Of a stretch of 64,000 nucleotides of DNA, positions 54,494-64,000 are shown piece after piece; positions within the stretch are counted from its first letter, which is position 1; each line of letters opens with the position of its first letter. The notes under the pieces are model-generated. The model ran no database searches, was not told the DNA's origin, and worked only from the letters and a program-made list of their open reading frames with translations. Source of the stretch: Hyphomonas sp. (GTDB lineage: Bacteria > Pseudomonadota > Alphaproteobacteria > Caulobacterales > Hyphomonadaceae). A program made the translations under genes and the position numbers. The stretch is from NCBI GenBank assembly GCA_016124495.1, contig WGNP01000003.1:1-64000 (forward strand), written 5' to 3'.

Positions 54494-55549
54494 ATGAAAG
54501 CCCTCGTCTATCGCGCCCCTCGCGACATCGCCTACGAGACGATGAAGGACCCCCAACTCCACGATGACCGCGACGCGATCATCAAGGTCGACAAGTGCGC
54601 GATCTGCGGCAGCGACCTGCACATCTACCATGGCGAAACCTTCTCTGAAGATACCGGCTATTGCGTCGGCCATGAGGCGGTCGGCGAAGTGGTGGAGATC
54701 GGCCGCGGCGTGCGCCAGCTGAAGGCCGGCGACAAGGTAATGGTCTCGGCGGCTGTCGGCTGCGGCCAGTGCCGCGCCTGCCTCGCAGGGGTCGTCAACA
54801 AGTGCGAGTTCAATGCGGCGGGCTGCTATGGCCTCTCCTCGAAGCTGCAGGGCTGCCAGGCCGAGTTCGTCCGTGTTCCTGCCGCTGACTTCAACGCCCA
54901 GAAAATTCCGGACGGGGTCAGCCTCGATCAGGCCCTGATGATGACCGATGCCCTCGCCACCGCCTGGTTCGGCGCGCGCAATGCCGATATCCAGCGCGGC
55001 GCCACGGTCGCCGTCGTCGGTCTCGGCCCCATCGGCCTCCTGGCCGCAGAAGCTGCTTTCATCATGGGCGCCGCGCGCGTGTTCGGCATTGACCTTGTGG
55101 AGGGCCGCCGCGCCATGGGCCGCGCCTTCGGCATGGAAACGCCGGACCCCGCCATTGCGCGCGAATACATCACCGAGGCGACCAAGGGCCGGATGTGCGA
55201 CAGCGTGATCGAAGCGGTCGGGCACTCGGCCACCATCCGCGCCTCACTCGGGCTGGCCGGCCGGCGCGCAACGGTCTCGGTTGTCGGCGTCAACCAGGAT
55301 CGCAGCTTCGATTTCCCGATGTCGAAAGCCTTTGGCATGGGCCTGACCTTCCGAATCGGGACCTGTTCGGTGCCGCAGGAATGGCCGGAGCTGATCCCGC
55401 TGGTCCAGTCCGGACGCATCAAGCCGGAACGCTATATCAGCCACACCCTGCCGCTCTCGGACGGAAAGCACGCCTATGACATCTTTGACCGACGCGTCGA
55501 CGGCGCGATGAAGATGGTGTTTGACCTGCGGCTCCAGAGCATAACGTGA
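54494..55549 (+). CDS. Zinc-dependent alcohol dehydrogenase
   Basis: A 351-residue MDR enzyme. The catalytic zinc site includes CAICGSDLHIYHG and GHEAVGEV, and the structural zinc cysteines are in GCGQCRACLAGVVNKC. The dinucleotide motif is VVGLGPIGLLAAEAAF. Substrate unknown; a formaldehyde/glutathione type is not indicated. It ends in a hairpin over its stop. Confidence 0.93.
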   Translation: MKALVYRAPRDIAYETMKDPQLHDDRDAIIKVDKCAICGSDLHIYHGETFSEDTGYCVGHEAVGEVVEIGRGVRQLKAGDKVMVSAAVGCGQCRACLAGVVNKCEFNAAGCYGLSSKLQGCQAEFVRVPAADFNAQKIPDGVSLDQALMMTDALATAWFGARNADIQRGATVAVVGLGPIGLLAAEAAFIMGAARVFGIDLVEGRRAMGRAFGMETPDPAIAREYITEATKGRMCDSVIEAVGHSATIRASLGLAGRRATVSVVGVNQDRSFDFPMSKAFGMGLTFRIGTCSVPQEWPELIPLVQSGRIKPERYISHTLPLSDGKHAYDIFDRRVDGAMKMVFDLRLQSIT

Positions 55550-55566
55550 TCTGATGAAATCAGATC
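55548..55566. terminator. Hairpin at the convergent end of adh and smpB
   Basis: GATCTGAT and ATCAGATC pair exactly around GAA, overlapping the adh stop. The plus strand reaches a TTTTT run after about a dozen bases, so termination is possible. Confidence 0.4.
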
Positions 55567-55632
55567 GCCCGCTCCAGATTTTTGATTGGTCGGAAATTCT
55601 TGCTCTCAACCGGTGCCCACCTGAGCGGAACT

Positions 55633-56121
55633 CTAGCCGCCCTTCAGGATCCGCGCCTTGTCGCGCGCCCAGTCGCGCTTGGCTTCATTCTCGCGTTTGT
55701 CATGCGCCTTGCGGCCGGTCGCGACACCGATCAGCAGTTTCGCGCGGCCCTTGTCGTTGAAGTAGAGCTTCAGCGGCACGATCGTGCGCCCCGCCCGCTC
55801 GACTTCCTGCGACAGCTTCGAAAGCTGGCGCTTCGACACCAGCAGTTTGCGCTTGCGGCGCGGCTCATGGTTGAACCGGTTGGCGCCGGCATAGGTCTGG
55901 ATCTCGGCATTGATCAGCCACAGCTCGCCCTGTTCGACCGACGCATAGGCCTCAGCGATGTTCGCCTTACCGTCACGCAGGGATTTCACTTCCGATCCGA
56001 CAAGCATAACGCCGGCCTCAAGCGTATCCTCGACGGAATACTCGCGGCGGGAGCGGCGGTTCTCGGCGACCATCCCGTCTGTGCGGCCCTTTACGGCTGG
56101 GGTCTTCGGCTTGGTGGCCAT
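55633..56121 (-). CDS. smpB: SsrA-binding protein SmpB
   Basis: A 162-residue tmRNA partner for ribosome rescue. [34 protein letters not shown] is the family core, with the basic C-terminal tail ([21 protein letters not shown]) reaching into the mRNA channel. Located just after dapA on the same strand, a 4-base gap. Confidence 0.97.
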   Translation of the reverse strand: MATKPKTPAVKGRTDGMVAENRRSRREYSVEDTLEAGVMLVGSEVKSLRDGKANIAEAYASVEQGELWLINAEIQTYAGANRFNHEPRRKRKLLVSKRQLSKLSQEVERAGRTIVPLKLYFNDKGRAKLLIGVATGRKAHDKRENEAKRDWARDKARILKGG

Positions 56122-56125
56122 AGTA

Positions 56126-57007
56126 TTAGATATCCACGCCGGCATGGCGCAGCGCGGCGTCGACCTGCGCGCGCGCCTCGGCGTCCGGCGGCGCGATCGG
56201 CAGGCGCACCTCTTGCGTGCACAGACCCATCCGCGACAGCGCATACTTCGCGGGCCCTGGCGAAGGCGAGCAGAACATTGCGCGGTGCAAGAGGACCAGC
56301 CGCTGGTTGATGGCGCGCGCGGTTTCGAGGTCGCCGTCATCGAATGCGGCATGCATCGCGGCGCAGGCTTCCGGCAACACGTTGGCGGTCACCGAGACAC
56401 AGCCTGCTCCGCCCATCGCCCGGTGCGCCAGCGCGCTCGAATCCTCACCCGACAGCTGGATGAACTGTTCGTCGGGTCCGATGAGATGGCTGTGCAGCGC
56501 CACGCGCTCCATCTCATCGCTCGCATCCTTGATGCCGATAATGTTCGGCAGCGCCGCGAGCGCCGCCACGGTCTGCGGCATCAGGTCGACGATCGTACGC
56601 CCCGGCACGTTGTAGAGGAACACCGGCAGCGCGATTGCATCATTGATCGCTTTGAAGTGAGCAAACAGCCCCGCCTGGTCCGGCTTGTTATAATAAGGAC
56701 ACACGACCAATGCGGCGTCTGCGCCAACAGCCTTGGCATGGCGCACGAGGTCGATCGCTTCCTCGGTCGCGTTCGAGCCAGCCCCGGCAATCACCGGCAC
56801 CCGTCCGGCGGCGACTTCAACACAAAGTGATACGACCGCTTTGTGCTCCTCGGTCGACAGCGTGGACGTCTCCCCGGTCGTGCCCACAGGAACCAGGGCG
56901 GCGGAACCAGCGGCAATCTGGCGCTCCACGAGCGCTGCAAAAGCGGTCTTGTCTACAAGGCCATTCCGGAAAGGAGTGACAAGCGCAGGAATGGAACCGG
57001 AGAACAT
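56126..57007 (-). CDS. dapA: 4-hydroxy-tetrahydrodipicolinate synthase
   Basis: A 293-residue lyase-type TIM barrel joining pyruvate and aspartate semialdehyde in the lysine and peptidoglycan path. The GTTGETSTL pyruvate-binding motif, the Tyr in FLYNVPGRT and the Schiff-base Lys in IGIKDAS are present. Operon with smpB; the slt gene is divergent. Confidence 0.97.
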   Translation of the reverse strand: MFSGSIPALVTPFRNGLVDKTAFAALVERQIAAGSAALVPVGTTGETSTLSTEEHKAVVSLCVEVAAGRVPVIAGAGSNATEEAIDLVRHAKAVGADAALVVCPYYNKPDQAGLFAHFKAINDAIALPVFLYNVPGRTIVDLMPQTVAALAALPNIIGIKDASDEMERVALHSHLIGPDEQFIQLSGEDSSALAHRAMGGAGCVSVTANVLPEACAAMHAAFDDGDLETARAINQRLVLLHRAMFCSPSPGPAKYALSRMGLCTQEVRLPIAPPDAEARAQVDAALRHAGVDI

Positions 57008-57118
57008 CTTATTATTGCCAGTTTTTCAGGTATTCGTTTCAGGAAATTGTGGGAAATGCGTGCTAGGCTGCACAGCTTGGATTGTCACGCTTTGGTACAG
57101 AAATAAACACAGGCCGTT

Positions 57119-59233
57119 ATGTCACTTACCCGGAAATTCGCATTATTTGTGGCGATGACGGCGCTCCTGGCCAGCGCCGCCTCTGCGACTGCGCCCGAGA
57201 CGCCGAGCCTGAAACCGGGGAAAAACCTCCCCGTTCAGGCACCCGAAACCGTGCTGTCCGTTAACGCATCTAGCCCGAAAACGACCCCGGTCTTGTCAGC
57301 GGCGCCCACCACGCCGCTACCCGTGCTCAGCCAGAAATCCGGCAGCGTGCTTTACCTTGCCCGCGCCCTCAGCGCTGCCAAACGCAGCCAGTGGACCGAA
57401 CTGTCTGCCCTTCAATACGCCGCGCCCGATCCGGTCCTGAAGAACCTCATCATGTGGAAGCGCGCCAGCGAAGGCGTGCCCGGCATGACGTTCGACGAGC
57501 TCAACCTCGCGCTCACCATGCTGGATGGCTGGCCGCAGACCTCCAAGATGCGCCAGCGCGCCGAGGAGGTCATCGAACTGTCGGCGCTTGATGCCCGCGC
57601 GCGGGTCGAATGGCTGGACAAATCAGGCCCGCAGACCGGCGCCGGCAAGGTCGCGCTTGCCAATGCTCTGCGCGAGCTGGGCGACCGGGGACGCTCCGAT
57701 AACGTCATCAAGGATGTCTGGCGCAACCACTCTCTGGAAAACGACTTGCAACGCGTCGTCCTCGCCCGCTACGGCCAGACGCTAAGCCAGGAAGATCACC
57801 GCGCCCGCGCCGATTTCCTGCTCTGGACCGGCCAGACCAGCGCCGCCGAAGGCCTGAAGCCCCAGCTCGCCGCAGACTACCGCAAGCTCGTCGACGCGCG
57901 TATCGCCCTCGCCAAGCGCACCAAGAGCGTCGACGCTGCTATCCGGGCGGTGCCGGACCATCTTCAGACCCACCCGGGCCTTCTGTATGAGCGCGCCAAA
58001 TGGCGCCGACAGAAGAAGGTTGACGGCGTCTCGGACCTCCTGCGCCAGATCGACGGCAAGGATGTGCCCGCCGCCGGGCGCGGCAAACTCTGGGACGAGC
58101 GGGCCATTGCAACGCGAGAAGAACTGAAGCTGCGAAACTATCCCCGCGCCTACCAGCTCGCCGCCCCGCACGGCATGAACACAGGCGCCGACTTTGCCGA
58201 CGCTGAATGGCTCGCCGGCTGGATCGCGCTGCGCCTCAACGGCGACGCCACCCGCAGCCTCGGCCACTTCGAACGGATGACGGCCGGCGTCTCCAGCCCC
58301 GTCAGCCTCGCGCGCGGATATTACTGGACCGGCCGCGCCCGCGACGCGCTCGGCCAGGCCGAACCCGCCCTCGCCGCCTACGGCGCCGCCTCGACCCACA
58401 AGTACACCTACTACGGCCAGCTCGCCTCCGAACGCATGGGAGACAAGAAGGTCGATCTTGGTGCACCGCCTGTTCCAACGGCGGAAGAAATCGCCCGCTT
58501 CAACGACATGCCGGTTGTGCAGGGGATGCGCCTCCTCGGCGAGGCCGGCGAGACCGAGAGCTTCCGTCACTTCGCCTTCTTCCTGGATGACCAGCTCACG
58601 AACCCGGTCGACTATGAACTGCTCTCTGAACTGACCAACAGGTATACGTCCCCGGATGTCGGCGTGCGCGTCGGCAAGGCCGGACTGCAGAAAGGCGTTG
58701 TCGCGCCTGGCGCAGCCTATCCCGTGCTCAGCCCCTCAATCAGCCGCAAGCCGGATGTCGAGCGCGCCTTCGTGCTCGCGATCACCCGGCAGGAGAGCGA
58801 GTTCAATCCCAAGGCCCAGAGCCCCGTCGGCGCCCGCGGCCTGATGCAGTTCATGCCCGCCACCGCGCGCAACGAGGCGCGCCTGCGAGGCATGCCCTAC
58901 CAGCAATCCTGGCTGACGGATGACCCCGCCTACAACATGACGCTCGGCGGCCTTCACCTTGACACGCTGCTCAAACAGTTCGGCGGCAGCTACATCATGA
59001 CCGCAGCGGCCTACAATGCCGGCCCCTCGCGCCCCAACCAGTGGGTGCGCGATTACGGCGACCCCCGCACCGGCCAGATCGACCCGATCGACTGGGTGGA
59101 ATTCGTGCCTTTCTCCGAGACCCGCAACTACATCCAGCGCGTCCTCGAGAACATCCAGGTCTACCGCAACCGCCTCTCCGGCCAGCCCGAAGACATCCGC
59201 CTCGGCGAAGACCTGAAGCGAGGCCGCAAGTAA
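57119..59233 (+). CDS. slt: Soluble lytic murein transglycosylase
   Basis: A 704-residue periplasmic enzyme cleaving peptidoglycan. The signal peptide ends near SASAT; a long helical superhelix follows, then the SLT domain with the catalytic Glu in TRQESEFNPKAQSPVGARGL (around residue 558) and the LMQFMPATA and AAYNAGPSRPNQW motifs. Confidence 0.95.
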   Translation: MSLTRKFALFVAMTALLASAASATAPETPSLKPGKNLPVQAPETVLSVNASSPKTTPVLSAAPTTPLPVLSQKSGSVLYLARALSAAKRSQWTELSALQYAAPDPVLKNLIMWKRASEGVPGMTFDELNLALTMLDGWPQTSKMRQRAEEVIELSALDARARVEWLDKSGPQTGAGKVALANALRELGDRGRSDNVIKDVWRNHSLENDLQRVVLARYGQTLSQEDHRARADFLLWTGQTSAAEGLKPQLAADYRKLVDARIALAKRTKSVDAAIRAVPDHLQTHPGLLYERAKWRRQKKVDGVSDLLRQIDGKDVPAAGRGKLWDERAIATREELKLRNYPRAYQLAAPHGMNTGADFADAEWLAGWIALRLNGDATRSLGHFERMTAGVSSPVSLARGYYWTGRARDALGQAEPALAAYGAASTHKYTYYGQLASERMGDKKVDLGAPPVPTAEEIARFNDMPVVQGMRLLGEAGETESFRHFAFFLDDQLTNPVDYELLSELTNRYTSPDVGVRVGKAGLQKGVVAPGAAYPVLSPSISRKPDVERAFVLAITRQESEFNPKAQSPVGARGLMQFMPATARNEARLRGMPYQQSWLTDDPAYNMTLGGLHLDTLLKQFGGSYIMTAAAYNAGPSRPNQWVRDYGDPRTGQIDPIDWVEFVPFSETRNYIQRVLENIQVYRNRLSGQPEDIRLGEDLKRGRK

Positions 59234-59483
59234 GCCGACGGGCGTGCGCACTCACGACTGATGCTTTTCTGCCATCTTATTCCAACCTGCTGACCACCCT
59301 CTAATCCTGGCTCGGCAACGCAGGCTGCCCGCAACAAGCTTGCGCCTGACTCAGGCTGGACACGACGCCGGGCGCATCAGCTTGCGCCGAGCGCCCGGGC
59401 CTTGGCTCACGCACAATAAAAACCAGCCTTGCGCCTGATGGCTCCCGATGCTCAGACTAATGTGAGCTGAGGGAGCGCATCGG

Positions 59484-60752
59484 GTGTCCATTCTGAAATC
59501 TCTGTCGGCCCGCGTGCTGATCGCGCTGGCTCTGGGTCTTGGCATCGGCGCTTTCCTGAGCAGCGGTGGTAATGTGCCGGGCTGGCTGGTCTCGACCACC
59601 GAAGCCATCGGCTCGCTCTGGCTGGGCTTCCTGCAGATGACGGTGATCCCGCTGGTCTTTGCGCTGCTGGTCGTCGGCGTGGCGGCCGTTGCCGATGCCA
59701 TGTCCGCCGGGCGATTGACGGCAAAGGCGCTCGCCTGGTTTGCGGGCCTGCTGGCCGGCGCCATCGTGCTGACCTTTCTGGTCTACGAGGCCGTGCTCGC
59801 TGCCTGGCCGGTTGATGCCGAAAGCGCCCGCCTGCTCGTCGCCGGCGCCACGGGCGCCGACGCCCCGCCGCCCCAGGCCATCGAGTTCGGCCTCTGGCTG
59901 AAATCCCTCGCGCCCTCCAACCCTGTCGCCGCCGCTGCCGGCAATGCCATCCTGCCTCTGGTGATCTTCGCGCTGTTCTTCGCCTTTGCAGTCACCCGCC
60001 TGCCGGAACATCAGCGGACGATCCTTGTACAGATGTTCGACGCGGTGGCCGACACGATGATCGTGATCGTCAAATGGGTGCTGCTCGCCGCCCCGCTCGG
60101 CGTCTTCGCTCTGGCCCTGACGCTCGGCCTGCGCAGCGGCCTGGGCTCAACCGGCGCGCTTTTCCACTATGTCCTGCTAGTCTCGTGTGGCTGCATTCTT
60201 ACCGCGCTCGCCTGTTACCCGCTGGCCGCCCTCTTCGGCCGTGTCGGCCCGCTGCGTTTCGCGCGCGCGATTGCCCCGGCGCAGGTGGTTGCCTTCTCGA
60301 CCCAGTCGTCCATCGGCACGTTGCCGGTGATGGTTGAATGCGCCCGCAAGAACCTCGACGTGCCCGAACACGTCGCTGGTCTTGTCCTGCCGCTGGCCGT
60401 CGCCGTGTTCCGGCTCACCAGCCCTGTTGCCAACCTCGCGGTCGTCCTCTTCATCTGCCACGTCTCTGGCATCCAGCCGACACCTGCCCAGTTCGCCGCC
60501 GCTGGCCTCGTCGCATTCGCCGTCTCGATCTCGTCGGTCGGCCTGCCCGGCCAGGTCAGCTTTTTCGTGTCGGTCGCGCCCATCTGCCTGGCCATCGGCG
60601 CCCCGATCGAGCTGCTGCCGCTTCTCCTCGCCGTCGAAGTCATCCCGGACATCTTCCGCACAGTCGGCAACGTCACCGCCGACCTGATGGTCACCACCAT
60701 TCTCAACCGTGGCGACAAGGGCGTGCGCGTCATCGCGCCGGAGACCGCTTAA
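59484..60752 (+). CDS. Dicarboxylate/amino acid:cation symporter (DAACS)
   Basis: A 422-residue membrane protein with the DAACS fold, starting at a GTG. The HP1-like segment is AFSTQSSIGTLPVM and the TM7 region is PLAVAVFRLTSPVANL, where the family normally has an NMDGT-type motif. The HP2-like segment SISSVGLPGQVSFFVSVAP is present. Loss of NMDGT suggests altered cation coupling or a non-glutamate substrate. Confidence 0.85.
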   Translation: MSILKSLSARVLIALALGLGIGAFLSSGGNVPGWLVSTTEAIGSLWLGFLQMTVIPLVFALLVVGVAAVADAMSAGRLTAKALAWFAGLLAGAIVLTFLVYEAVLAAWPVDAESARLLVAGATGADAPPPQAIEFGLWLKSLAPSNPVAAAAGNAILPLVIFALFFAFAVTRLPEHQRTILVQMFDAVADTMIVIVKWVLLAAPLGVFALALTLGLRSGLGSTGALFHYVLLVSCGCILTALACYPLAALFGRVGPLRFARAIAPAQVVAFSTQSSIGTLPVMVECARKNLDVPEHVAGLVLPLAVAVFRLTSPVANLAVVLFICHVSGIQPTPAQFAAAGLVAFAVSISSVGLPGQVSFFVSVAPICLAIGAPIELLPLLLAVEVIPDIFRTVGNVTADLMVTTILNRGDKGVRVIAPETA

Positions 60753-60860
60753 GCCTCTTCCCCCCACTCCACCATATCGTTAAGCTGGAGCGAGGATGCT
60801 CTATAAATCGGGCTGACTGATAGACTCTTTTGTGGACGGCTGATGGACTGGGGAACAGCG

Positions 60861-62303
60861 ATGAGATCAGCTTTCAAGACAGCACTTCTGGCGGGCGGCA
60901 TCGCCCTTCTCGCCGCATGCGGCAGCGAAACCGGCGCAGGCCCCGGCGACGCGGATGGCGGTGCTGCGGCCTCCGGGGACGCGGCGATCGCATCCGTCGC
61001 CGGCATGCCCGAGGGCCCGCTTCGGGTGGCCGACGCCGATCTCGTGGCCCTGTACAAGCAGCTACACGCGGCACCGGAACTGTCCTTCAAGGAATCGGCC
61101 ACCTCCGCCCTCCTCGCGGCCGAGCTGAAATCACTGGGCTTCACCGTCACCGAAGGCATCGGCGACGCCTGGGTGAAGGAAAAATCGATGCGCGACTATG
61201 GCGAAGTGCGCCCCGGTGTCGGCGGCTACGGCGTTGTCGGCGTCTTCGAGAACGGGGACGGCCCGGTCGTCCTGGTCCGCGCCGACATGGACGCGCTCCC
61301 CGTCCCCGAAAATACCAGTTTTCCCTTTGCTTCCAAAGTTGTGTCTCAGACATGGACCGGCGTCGAGAGTCCGGTCATGCACGCGTGCGGCCATGATGTG
61401 CACATGACCGTCTGGGTCGGAACCGCCCGCCGCCTGATCGCGGAGAAGGACAAGTGGAAGGGCACGCTGGTGATGATTGCTCAGCCAGCGGAGGAAATCG
61501 GCCTTGGTGCGCAGGCGATGCTCGCCGACGGGCTCTACTCAAAATTCCCCAAGCCGGACTTCAATATTGCATTGCACGTCTCTGCCGGTGCGCCGGCCGG
61601 AACGGTCGCGTACTCCTCGGGCTTCGCGCTTGCGAACGTCGATAGCGTCGACATCAAGGTCAAGGGTGTCGGCGGCCATGGCGCCTATCCGCACACCACC
61701 GTGGACCCGATCCTGATCGCGAGCCACATCGTCGTCTCACTGCAGAGCCTCGTCTCGCGCAATACCAATCCGCTCGATTCTGCTGTTGTCACGGTCGGAT
61801 CGATCAAGGCCGGCGCCAAGCACAATATCATCCCGGACGAAGCTGAACTGCTGATCACCGTGCGCTCCTACGAGGATAAGACGCGGCAAATGCTGCTCGA
61901 TGGCATCAAGCGCATCGCGGAAGGCCAGGCCGCTGCACTCGGCGCGCCTGCGCCAGAGGTAACCATCGAGAGCGACTATACGCCGGCCACCTATAACGAT
62001 CCGGATCTGACCGCCCGCGCCATGAAAGCGGTGTCGAAGGAACTCGGAGAAGCCAACGTTCGCGCCGTACCACCCGTGATGGGCGGAGAGGATTTCAGCC
62101 AGTTCGGGCGCACCGAAGAAAAGATCCCCGGCGTGATCTTCTGGCTCGGCGTCGTCGAGCCGGAACGCTACGCGGCCTCACAAACCGACGGCATGCCGCT
62201 CCCGTCGCTCCACTCCGCCTTGTTCGCTCCGGATTACGACCCCGCCATCGCGACCGGCGTCGACGCGATGACCAGCGCAGTGATGGAACTGTTCAAGGAC
62301 TAA
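60861..62303 (+). CDS. M20 family metallohydrolase, lipoprotein
   Basis: A 480-residue amidohydrolase. Lipobox LLAAC indicates an envelope lipoprotein. Metal-binding motifs are VLVRADMDALPV, HACGHDVHMTVWVG and PAEEIGLGAQ, with VKGVGGHGAYPH from the dimerisation domain. It resembles hippurate/N-acyl-amino acid hydrolases; the substrate is unknown. The ATG at 60861 has GGGGAA upstream. Confidence 0.92.
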   Translation: MRSAFKTALLAGGIALLAACGSETGAGPGDADGGAAASGDAAIASVAGMPEGPLRVADADLVALYKQLHAAPELSFKESATSALLAAELKSLGFTVTEGIGDAWVKEKSMRDYGEVRPGVGGYGVVGVFENGDGPVVLVRADMDALPVPENTSFPFASKVVSQTWTGVESPVMHACGHDVHMTVWVGTARRLIAEKDKWKGTLVMIAQPAEEIGLGAQAMLADGLYSKFPKPDFNIALHVSAGAPAGTVAYSSGFALANVDSVDIKVKGVGGHGAYPHTTVDPILIASHIVVSLQSLVSRNTNPLDSAVVTVGSIKAGAKHNIIPDEAELLITVRSYEDKTRQMLLDGIKRIAEGQAAALGAPAPEVTIESDYTPATYNDPDLTARAMKAVSKELGEANVRAVPPVMGGEDFSQFGRTEEKIPGVIFWLGVVEPERYAASQTDGMPLPSLHSALFAPDYDPAIATGVDAMTSAVMELFKD

Positions 62304-62308
62304 GGTTC

Positions 62309-62339
62309 GTCCGCCAATCATGGCCGAAAAGTGGCGGAC
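62309..62339 (+). terminator. Hairpin after the M20 gene
   Basis: GTCCGCCA and TGGCGGAC are perfect 8-base complements around a 15-base loop, 6 bases after the stop. TCTTGCC follows. The 62340-62517 remainder holds the nadA promoter region and nothing else I can identify. Confidence 0.45.
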
Positions 62340-62517
62340 TCTTGCCTTGGCGCCCATGCTGCGCTAGCTTTCCTTTTGCTCAGAGTGCGCAAAAGTAGTT
62401 TTGCTGTCACTTGCAGGCTCTGGAACTTGCGATCAGTCGAGGCTGGCCCTTGAACTGAGAATTTTAAGGTCTAACTTATACTCAAATCGAGCATAACAGC
62501 TCGTGAAAGAGGTTTTC

Positions 62518-63660
62518 ATGGCGCGTCTCATCGACTCCGGTCCCGGCTGCCCCACCCCCACGCCCCTGCGCGGCCGTTCCGCCGCTGAAACGCGCGGCCT
62601 CGTCTATGATGACGCCGTAAAGGCGGAAACCGATGAGCTATACCCGCTCGTCGCCGATTTCGTCACACCGATGGAATGGCCTGCGATCGCGCCGCTCGTC
62701 GCCGGAATCAACCGCCTGAAGAAGGCGAAGAACGCCGTCATTCTTGCGCACAACTACATGACGCCGGACATCTTCAGGCTCGTCGGCGATTTCCGAGGCG
62801 ACTCGCTGCAGCTCGCCCGCGAAGCGGCGGCCACCGACGCAGCCATCATCGTCCAGGCCGGCGTGCATTTCATGGCCGAGACCTCGAAGATCCTGGCGCC
62901 GGAAAAGAGCGTGCTGATCCCGGACACCCGCGCCGGCTGCTCGCTCGCGGCCTCGATCACGGGCGCCGATGTGCGCCTGATCAAGCAGAAGTTTCCGGAC
63001 TATCCCATCGTCACCTACGTGAACTGCACCGCAGATGTGAAGGCCGAGTGCCACATTACCTGCACCAGCTCCAATGCGGCGCAGGTGGTCGAGCACATCG
63101 CGAAGCAATGGAGCACCGATACGGTAATCCTCGTGCCGGATCAGTACCTGGCGAAGAACGTTGCGGCCCAGACCGGTATCCGGATGCTCACCTGGCCGGG
63201 CGCCTGCGAGGTGCACGAACAGTTCTCGGGCGAGGACGTACGCCAGCTGCGGGAAGCACATCCGGGTGTCATCATCCTGGCCCATCCGGAATGTCCGCCG
63301 GACGTGCTTCAGGAGGCTGACTTTGCCGGCTCGACATCCGCGATTTCAAACTATGTCTCCGAGAACCAGCCGAGCAAGGTCGTGCTGCTGACGGAATGTT
63401 CGATGAGCGACAACGTGGCGGCCGAGAATCCGAACGTGAACTTCATCCGGCCGTGCAACCTTTGCCCGCACATGAAGCGTATCACGCTGGAGAATATCTA
63501 TGACTGTCTCGTCACCGGGCAGCATGAAGTGACGATCCCGGAAGACGTTCGCGTGCGGGCCAAGGCGGCGCTGGACGCGATGCTGGCCCTGCCGAAAATG
63601 GCCCGCCCACTGGCCTTCAAGACAGGTCAGGTGCCGCTCGAACTCGAGATGGTGATCTGA
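62518..63660 (+). CDS. nadA: Quinolinate synthase
   Basis: A 380-residue iron-sulfur enzyme of de novo NAD synthesis. It has the IVQAGVHFMAETSKILAP, DTRAGCSLA and CTSSNAAQVVEH segments, and cysteines including C in HPECPPD and PCNLCPHMKRI for the [4Fe-4S] cluster. The ATG at 62518 is preferred over the GTG at 62503; AGAGGT is upstream. nadB/nadC are not in view. Confidence 0.96.
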   Translation: MARLIDSGPGCPTPTPLRGRSAAETRGLVYDDAVKAETDELYPLVADFVTPMEWPAIAPLVAGINRLKKAKNAVILAHNYMTPDIFRLVGDFRGDSLQLAREAAATDAAIIVQAGVHFMAETSKILAPEKSVLIPDTRAGCSLAASITGADVRLIKQKFPDYPIVTYVNCTADVKAECHITCTSSNAAQVVEHIAKQWSTDTVILVPDQYLAKNVAAQTGIRMLTWPGACEVHEQFSGEDVRQLREAHPGVIILAHPECPPDVLQEADFAGSTSAISNYVSENQPSKVVLLTECSMSDNVAAENPNVNFIRPCNLCPHMKRITLENIYDCLVTGQHEVTIPEDVRVRAKAALDAMLALPKMARPLAFKTGQVPLELEMVI

Positions 63661-63738
63661 CAAACGTATGATTGAGACGGCTTGCCAAGCGCAGGCCAAA
63701 GCAGTGAAGTCAACCGGGCCCTAGTCGAGGAGGCGTCC

Positions 63739-64000
63739 ATGTCGAACTACCTGAGGCCGGTTCTCGGCCTGATGTTCATTGCGCTCGTAGCCGGTCTTCC
63801 GGCCGGCGCCGTCAAGGGCAAGGGCGAAACGGACAAGTCCGATGTGCTCGGCAACTGGAGCTTCCAGACCAAGCCTTACCGCGAAGGCCAGTGTGTGATG
63901 ACCGGCACGATGAACCTTTCTCCGCACCCGGACGAAGGCCTCTACACCTGCGAAATCACAGCCGTGGAGATGTGCACGATGTGGGGCCGCTCTGTTGTGC
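63739..64000 (+). CDS. Exported protein, partial (right edge)
   Basis: The frame runs from an ATG with GAGGAGG eight bases upstream to the window end (87 codons) with no stop. The first 25 residues (VLGLMFIALVAGLPAGAV) look like a signal peptide, then LGNWSFQTKPYREGQCVMTGTMNLSPH and YTCEITAVEMCTMWG with several cysteines. I do not recognise a family. The C-terminus is outside the window. Confidence 0.7.
   Translation, partial: MSNYLRPVLGLMFIALVAGLPAGAVKGKGETDKSDVLGNWSFQTKPYREGQCVMTGTMNLSPHPDEGLYTCEITAVEMCTMWGRSVV

Noticed and set aside
62340..62517. A riboswitch before nadA
   Set aside because: The region is short, and I see no conserved fold or NAD-related motif beyond a promoter-sized gap.

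Overview
The window looks like chromosome of a GC-rich alphaproteobacterium, most likely Hyphomonadaceae or a close Caulobacterales/Rhodobacterales relative. This rests on recA next to alaS, dapA-smpB beside a soluble lytic transglycosylase, DUF2093 and TIGR02301 family genes, near-consensus GTTC-N7-GTTC LexA half-sites before recA, and many lipoproteins plus a TonB-dependent receptor. The genus is an inference; no rRNA is present.

Bases 1 to about 6507 are an accessory region. It holds an IS256-type transposase remnant, a TraF-like S26 peptidase, a DUF736 plasmid/ICE gene, an orphan ribbon-helix-helix protein, three VapBC-type toxin-antitoxin loci (two intact, one with a truncated toxin), an Lrp regulator missing its DNA-binding domain, an intact Lrp-like regulator, an XRE regulator and an IS3-type transposase remnant. 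It ends in a tRNA 3'-end fragment (tRNA-Pro-like T-arm, acceptor strand and CCA) with no 5' half, which fits the right attachment scar of an integrated island. Each TA locus has its own dyad at its promoter, and the DUF736 gene is preceded by a large nested inverted repeat.

From 6.5 to 64 kb the content is chromosomal housekeeping and metabolism with dense, mostly short intergenic gaps. 6.5-23.6 kb: lipoprotein, alaS, recA, DUF2093, TspO, a YcaQ-type glycosylase, an enoyl-CoA hydratase/quinone oxidoreductase pair, TerC, an epoxide hydrolase, SDR, a decayed glycerophosphodiesterase gene, rnhB, a flavin monooxygenase run and a GIY-YIG protein. 23.8-30.9 kb: TonB receptor, ttcA, PepSY and periplasmic proteins, a probably leaderless TetR regulator followed by a phytanoyl-CoA dioxygenase-like gene, and a VOC protein. 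31-39.5 kb: acyl-CoA dehydrogenase, TauE/SafE, LysR, CPA2 antiporter, XRE/DUF2975 pair, two crotonases and tadA. 39.6-50.9 kb: rsmD, patatin, RlmD-like methyltransferase plus NUDIX, SDR, two small acidic exported proteins, nitronate monooxygenase, CorA, a sugar dehydrogenase and a divergent pair with overlapping start codons. 50.9-64 kb: gamma-glutamyltransferase, UdgB, phosphotransferase, alcohol dehydrogenase, smpB, dapA, Slt, a DAACS transporter, an M20 hydrolase, nadA and a partial exported protein.

I see no CRISPR array, rRNA, intact tRNA, integrase, phage structural gene or obvious novel multi-gene defence system. The most interesting material is the TA-rich island edge, the tRNA scar, the hairpin at 2309-2446, the homopolymer-disrupted phosphodiesterase gene, the start-codon hairpin at 16885-16922 and the overlapping divergent starts at 50442-50462.
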